Shown in pieces: positions 60,063 to 64,000 of a stretch of 64,000 nt of DNA. Each line of letters starts with the position of its first letter. Positions within the stretch are counted from its first letter, which is position 1. The stretch covers positions 3,750-67,749 of the forward strand of contig JBDNFC010000081.1 in the NCBI GenBank assembly GCA_041690035.1, written 5' to 3'. The position numbers and the translations under genes are program-made. The notes beneath the pieces are model-generated. The model saw only the letters and a list, made by a program, of their open reading frames with translations, searched no databases and was not told the origin of the DNA. The DNA comes from CALSPH01 sp041690035 (GTDB taxonomy: Bacteria; Bacteroidota; Bacteroidia; NS11-12g; UBA955).

Positions 60063-60110
60063 TTATCCTAAATTAGATTTATAGTAAATTGTAAACTATA
60101 CTTAGGATAA
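60063..60110. terminator. Nested inverted repeat between convergent tsaE and FG-GAP genes
   Basis: TTATCCTAA (60063-60071) and TTAGGATAA (60102-60110) are exact complements. Inside them TATAGT and ACTATA pair around AAATTGTAA. The long two-part hairpin followed by A/T-rich sequence probably terminates transcripts from both sides, but it lacks a GC-rich stem. Confidence 0.5.
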
Positions 60111-60185
60111 AATAAAAAGTGTAATCTTTTTTCAGGACTGTAATTTATAATTTTGCCAATAACAACCAAGCACTTTACTTTTAAA

Positions 60186-62471
60186 TTATTGCTTAATCAC
60201 TTTCACTACCAAATCTTGGTATCCTTGGGTTACAATTTTTACTAGGTAGATTCCATTAGCATAATTTGCTAAATCTACATTTTCAATTCCTGATTGATTA
60301 ATAAATTTAAAAATAGTTTTACCAGTTATATCTAGTACTTCTATGTTATTTTGTTTGTCAGTAGGTAAATTATCAATAATAAATACTCCCGTATTTGGAT
60401 TAGGATACACTTTAGCATTTATTTTTTTAGCCCAAATTTTCGGCACATCAACTGCAAAAACTCTTGCCTTACCCGAAAGGTAATAAAAACCACCCGAACC
60501 AGTGCCAACAAGCACATCGGCTATAGAATCGCCATCTAAATCAGCCGCAGCAATGCTTGTGTTTCTTCCAAAATTAAAATTGCGTATTGTATCTTTAGTG
60601 ATGCTATTATAAAAGTTAATGAAGTCATTAAATCGTTCAAAAGTATCTGTTAGCAAATTGGTAGGTTTCCAAGCAAATATTTCGCCATGAATAGAACCTG
60701 AGATAATTTCTTTCTTTCCATCCCCGTTTAAATCTACAGCAAGCGGGGTGCTTCTGCCAATATCTGTTAAGCTAGGCGGATTGGTAGTTGTGCGAAATTC
60801 ACAACTATTCATATTTCCAAAAGTATCTTTAACAAGGGTAAAATTTGGCAAAGAATTGGTGCCAGTGTTTTTAAAAAGCATCATCAAACCATCGTTCGAC
60901 CCCACAATTAAATCCGTTTTACCATCATTGTCATAGTCCCAAAATGTGGGAGAAATAAATTTTTTATGACTTGGCAGATTTGTAACAATATTAGCAGTTA
61001 AAAACAATGGATTATTGATATCATTATTGCTAAATTTAAAAGTTTTGATAGTTCCATCGCTCAATCCAAAATAAAACTCGCATACACCATTGCCATCCAT
61101 ATCATGTATTGCTAACCTGCTGTTACGCATTCTAAAATTTCCTAGATTGCCAAAATTAGTGCTAGTGAGTTTAAAATCTGCCTCTTTTCTAGTTCCATTA
61201 TTTTTATATAAAAGCATGGCATCTGCAGAATCTCCAGTCTGAGAAAAATCGCCTGCATAGGCTACAAATAAGTCTTGATCACCATCATTGTCATAATCAT
61301 AAAAAACTGGCGAAACTATTCCGCCAAAGTCTATACTCTGTTGCATTAAAAAATTATTGCTATGGTATTGAAAAAGCGGTGAATCTACCTTGTTTTTGTT
61401 GAGATAAAGCATGTATTGTTCCGCATTTTTTATGCCATAATCCGGATTTGATGCAGGAGTTACAATCAAATCTTTTATCCCATCAGCATCTATATCTGCA
61501 TAGCTTGCCATAGGAAATGTTTTAATTTTTGCTTGTACAGTATTTCTTGGAAATATGCTGTCCCACCTTATTATGGTATCATAATTTGCTTGGTAATCAG
61601 TGTAGCCATTTTCTAGCATTAATAAATTATCAAAACCATTATTTCCCATTAATATTTCTTTATCTCCATCTCTATTTAAGTCTATAAAAAATATGCTTGT
61701 ACCACCACTATGCCTTCTTACATAATATTTGGGAAGCTTGCAGGTATTCATGTTTATTACATTTTCTCTGCCTTCTGTAAAATAACCTAAACATAATTCG
61801 CTTAAATGTAAATCCATAGAATCTTTTGGCAACCCTGATTCTACTTGCCTATTTTGATAAAATTCTAAATTGCCACCTGTAGGGCTAAGGGACACAAAAT
61901 CAATATCACCATCACCATCAATATCATCAAAAGCATGAATGTGCTGAACAGGATTGCCAACAGTATTTTTTTGAAATGGACCAAGCGCTTGATAATGTCT
62001 AAATAATAGGTTGCCCCTGCTTTCAAACTCTATTTTAGGCAATTCTGCCCCTTTATTTCTATAAAATAACATTCTGTTCATATCTTGCGAACCACATAAA
62101 ACATCTGGCCATCCGTCTCTGTCTACATCTACCACATAATAATTATGCCTTCCTTTTGGAAAAAACACTTCAAATTCTGGACTATACCTATATTTTGTAT
62201 TTTCGCCACTGTCTTTTATAAAAGTCAATATTCTTTGACTATATTTATCAAAAACTACTAAGTCTAGCTTTCCATCATTGTCTAAATTCATGTTAAAAAA
62301 ACGTGGACTTTCAGCACCGCCTGTAAAAGGGTCTTTAACTTTTTGACTGTCTAAACCTCTAATTATTAGCGAATCGGATAAGAATAGTTTTAACTCTGCT
62401 TGCCCAAAAAGCTGCATGCTCATGGTTAATAATATTAGTGAACCTAAAATATTGTGTAATTTTGTTTGCAT
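60186..62471 (-). CDS. Secreted FG-GAP/VCBS-repeat protein with T9SS sorting domain
   Basis: A 761-residue exported protein. The signal peptide is NILGSLILLTMSMQLFGQ. Calcium-type FG-GAP/VCBS blades recur throughout: NMNLDNDGKLDLVVF, DVDRDGWPDVL, DIDGDGDIDFV, DLNRDGDKEILMG, DYDNDGDQDLFV, DYDNDGKTDLIVGS, DLNGDGKKEIISGS and DLDGDSIADVLVG. The C-terminus has KVYPNPNTGVFIIDNL and a final DLVVKVIKQ, the T9SS type A sorting domain. It is probably a cell-surface beta-propeller for adhesion or binding. It lies beside porX-tsaE (convergent). Confidence 0.92.
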   Translation of the reverse strand: MQTKLHNILGSLILLTMSMQLFGQAELKLFLSDSLIIRGLDSQKVKDPFTGGAESPRFFNMNLDNDGKLDLVVFDKYSQRILTFIKDSGENTKYRYSPEFEVFFPKGRHNYYVVDVDRDGWPDVLCGSQDMNRMLFYRNKGAELPKIEFESRGNLLFRHYQALGPFQKNTVGNPVQHIHAFDDIDGDGDIDFVSLSPTGGNLEFYQNRQVESGLPKDSMDLHLSELCLGYFTEGRENVINMNTCKLPKYYVRRHSGGTSIFFIDLNRDGDKEILMGNNGFDNLLMLENGYTDYQANYDTIIRWDSIFPRNTVQAKIKTFPMASYADIDADGIKDLIVTPASNPDYGIKNAEQYMLYLNKNKVDSPLFQYHSNNFLMQQSIDFGGIVSPVFYDYDNDGDQDLFVAYAGDFSQTGDSADAMLLYKNNGTRKEADFKLTSTNFGNLGNFRMRNSRLAIHDMDGNGVCEFYFGLSDGTIKTFKFSNNDINNPLFLTANIVTNLPSHKKFISPTFWDYDNDGKTDLIVGSNDGLMMLFKNTGTNSLPNFTLVKDTFGNMNSCEFRTTTNPPSLTDIGRSTPLAVDLNGDGKKEIISGSIHGEIFAWKPTNLLTDTFERFNDFINFYNSITKDTIRNFNFGRNTSIAAADLDGDSIADVLVGTGSGGFYYLSGKARVFAVDVPKIWAKKINAKVYPNPNTGVFIIDNLPTDKQNNIEVLDITGKTIFKFINQSGIENVDLANYANGIYLVKIVTQGYQDLVVKVIKQ

Positions 62472-62481
62472 AATTTTGTCT

Positions 62482-62489
62482 CAAAAATA
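62482..62489 (-). promoter_or_regulatory. -7 element TATTTTTG for the FG-GAP gene
   Basis: Exact TAnnTTTG on the minus strand, ending 11 nt before the ATG at 62471. Confidence 0.45.
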
Positions 62490-62541
62490 ACTTTTTTTAT
62501 TGTATATAACAATTTATTTATCACTTTTGTTGCCTTATAAA

Positions 62542-63837
62542 ATGATAGATATAACTTTTCTTTACAAAAAATACGTAGAGGCTAATTTAACAATTTGCAC
62601 AGATACTCGAAAAATTGAACAAAACTCCCTTTTTTTCTGCCTTCAAGGGGCAAATTATGATGCCAATACTTTTGCAGAACAAGCATTGGCTCAAGGAGCA
62701 AAAACAGTTGTTACACAAAGAAAAGAATTAGAAAATGTTAAAGGATATTATTATGCAGAAGACAGCTTAAAAATGCTTCAACAATTAGCCCTGCATCATA
62801 GAAGGATGTTTAATATACCAATTATAGCAATTGGAGGCAGTAACGGTAAAACCACTACTAAAGAATTATTGACCAATCTGATGCAGCAACATTTTACTTT
62901 GTTATCAACCCCTGGTAATTTTAATAATCACATAGGTGTGCCGCTAACATTGCTGCAACTAAGACCAACACATCAATTTGCAATTATTGAAATGGGAATT
63001 AATCATGCCAATGAAATGACTGAATTATGCAATATTGCTGAACCCACTGCAGGCTTACTTACAAATATTGGCAAAGAACACTTAGAAGGTTTAGGGAGTA
63101 TAGAAGGTGTAGCAAAAGCAGAAGGCGAATTATTTGAATATTTGCAACAAAAAAATGGACAGATATTTGTAAACTATGATGATGAATGGTTGAAAAAAAT
63201 GAGTATTGGAATAAAAGCACATTTTTCTTATGCCCAAAAAGATAAAGATGCTGATAGACTTTTTATACCACAGCAATTAAACCCTAATATTAAATTCCAA
63301 TTTGAGCATTTAGGCATTGAAAGCGCGTTAAACGGTGATTACAATTTTGCTAATATTATTACAGCAATTACTGTAGCAAATTTTTATGGAATTGAAGCAT
63401 CAGCAATAAAAAAAGGAATTGAAAATTATGTACCCAACAATTTACGATCTCAGTGGAAAAAGACAGAAAAAAACCTCTTACTTATTGATTGCTATAATGC
63501 AAACCCAACAAGTATGGAGTTAGCTATTAAGAATTTTGCAGCAACAAGTAATTTTGCAAAAACCTATATTGTTGGTGACATGTTAGAAATGGGTACCTAT
63601 GCTGATGAGGAGCATAAAGGAATACTCAACTTATTAAAAAAATTGATGACCGAAGCTGATAAAGTAATTTGCATTGGATCAATTTTTAGCCAATTTAGCC
63701 AACTATATCCTTTTAGTTTTTATAACAATGTAGGCCAATTGATAGAAACCCTGCCCATTAGCCCAATTTTAAATCAAACAGTACTTATAAAAGCTTCAAG
63801 AGGCACCCAATTAGATAAAATAATAAACTTACTTTAG
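62542..63837 (+). CDS. murF: UDP-N-acetylmuramoyl-tripeptide--D-alanyl-D-alanine ligase
   Basis: A 431-residue Mur ligase from the ATG at 62542. The N-terminal domain has TICTDTRKIEQNSLFFCLQGANYDANTF (the MurF 'DSR/DTR' signature). The P-loop is IGGSNGKTTTKELL. Later motifs are FAIIEMGINHANEM, TNIGKEHLEGLGS, NGDYNFANIITAI and IDCYNANPTSM. The C-terminal domain has VGDMLEMG. It adds D-Ala-D-Ala to complete the peptidoglycan precursor. The open frame begins at 62500, but the extra 14 residues (YITIYLSLLLPYK) are not family-like. Confidence 0.96.
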   Translation: MIDITFLYKKYVEANLTICTDTRKIEQNSLFFCLQGANYDANTFAEQALAQGAKTVVTQRKELENVKGYYYAEDSLKMLQQLALHHRRMFNIPIIAIGGSNGKTTTKELLTNLMQQHFTLLSTPGNFNNHIGVPLTLLQLRPTHQFAIIEMGINHANEMTELCNIAEPTAGLLTNIGKEHLEGLGSIEGVAKAEGELFEYLQQKNGQIFVNYDDEWLKKMSIGIKAHFSYAQKDKDADRLFIPQQLNPNIKFQFEHLGIESALNGDYNFANIITAITVANFYGIEASAIKKGIENYVPNNLRSQWKKTEKNLLLIDCYNANPTSMELAIKNFAATSNFAKTYIVGDMLEMGTYADEEHKGILNLLKKLMTEADKVICIGSIFSQFSQLYPFSFYNNVGQLIETLPISPILNQTVLIKASRGTQLDKIINLL

Positions 63838-64000
63838 ATATTTGGTTGGCCAAATTACTAAAAATTAACTTTTATTACAGCTTATTGAATAACAAAAATG
63901 GCTGAAATATTTACATCGCATTAAGTTTTTTTAATAAAACAAGTTTTCAAGACCAAATTCAGTTTATAAGCCCAGCTTATCTAATTTTCTAAGTGTTAAA
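63838..64000. other. Non-coding end of the window, possible tail of a minus-strand gene
   Basis: No complete gene. On the minus strand from 63999 to 63964 the frame reads LTLRKLDKLGL then TAA, which could be the last residues of a gene beyond the right edge. Eleven codons are too few to be sure. Confidence 0.2.

Noticed and set aside
1..64000. Mobile element or prophage boundaries
   Set aside because: No transposase, integrase, terminal inverted repeats or tRNA-associated direct repeats were seen, and gene content is mostly housekeeping.

Overview
The window comes from an AT-rich member of the Bacteroidota. The evidence is three intact type IX secretion (T9SS) C-terminal sorting domains, the T9SS regulator PorX, a TonB-dependent receptor with a carboxypeptidase-regulatory-like N-terminus, a bacillithiol gene (bshC), the small protein DUF4295, an almost complete lack of Shine-Dalgarno sequences, and many copies of the Bacteroidota -7 promoter element TAnnTTTG. 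A proteorhodopsin with retinal-making capacity suggests a sunlit aquatic lineage, perhaps near Chitinophagia/Saprospiria; the sequence does not settle the family. No insertion sequence, prophage, CRISPR array or rRNA was seen.

Left end (1-3675): a light-harvesting block on the minus strand. A DTE-type, predicted green-absorbing proteorhodopsin carries a glycine at the carotenoid-antenna 'fenestration' position. It is followed by one polypeptide that fuses lycopene cyclase (CrtY) to beta-carotene cleavage enzyme (Blh), then by a partial membrane protein. A 575-bp regulatory region with a perfect 9-bp inverted repeat and a G10 tract separates the block from the next operon.

3.7-14.6 kb: a tight plus-strand operon (aminotransferase, heptose-7-P kinase, EngB, PPK2, membrane protein, AroQ without an AUG start), two small envelope genes, a minus-strand operon (trigger factor, HI0933-like flavoprotein, ApbE), and a beta-CASP nuclease. 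14.6-22.9 kb: a CAU-anticodon tRNA, GT25 glycosyltransferase, an orphan T9SS-domain remnant, an ABC permease, the thrS-infC-rpmI-rplT operon (infC starts at TTG), AlkD, a QueD/PTPS protein, a DivIC-like protein and a small membrane protein.

22.9-32.5 kb: a secreted Lys/Glu-rich coiled-coil protein, a BNR-repeat protein, folP divergent from a duplicated DUF1599 gene (their -7 elements form one palindrome), a DoxX-like protein, shikimate kinase, HU, a cysteine-cluster protein, thyA and prmA. 32.6-48 kb: a secreted alpha/beta-hydrolase-like T9SS cargo that lacks its serine nucleophile, a TonB receptor, a prohibitin-like lipoprotein, PdeM, an SDR lacking the catalytic Tyr divergent from tspO, NamZ, rpmB-rpmG-DUF4295, ftsY-rimO-bshC and an OmpA-family protein.

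47.6-64 kb: a serine hydrolase, a small lipoprotein, and an overlapping minus-strand operon (PASTA protein, T9SS cargo, rhodanese, seven-heme cytochrome with TPRs). Then come the SRP RNA, dinB with a palindromic operator candidate, a two-component pair, porX-tsaE, an FG-GAP T9SS cargo and murF. The SRP RNA and FtsY belong to the same targeting pathway, and PorX probably controls export machinery for the T9SS cargos. Many start codons were reassigned because a -7 promoter element overlaps the longest open frame. Several genes appear to be transcribed from a start site at or within a few bases of their ATG.
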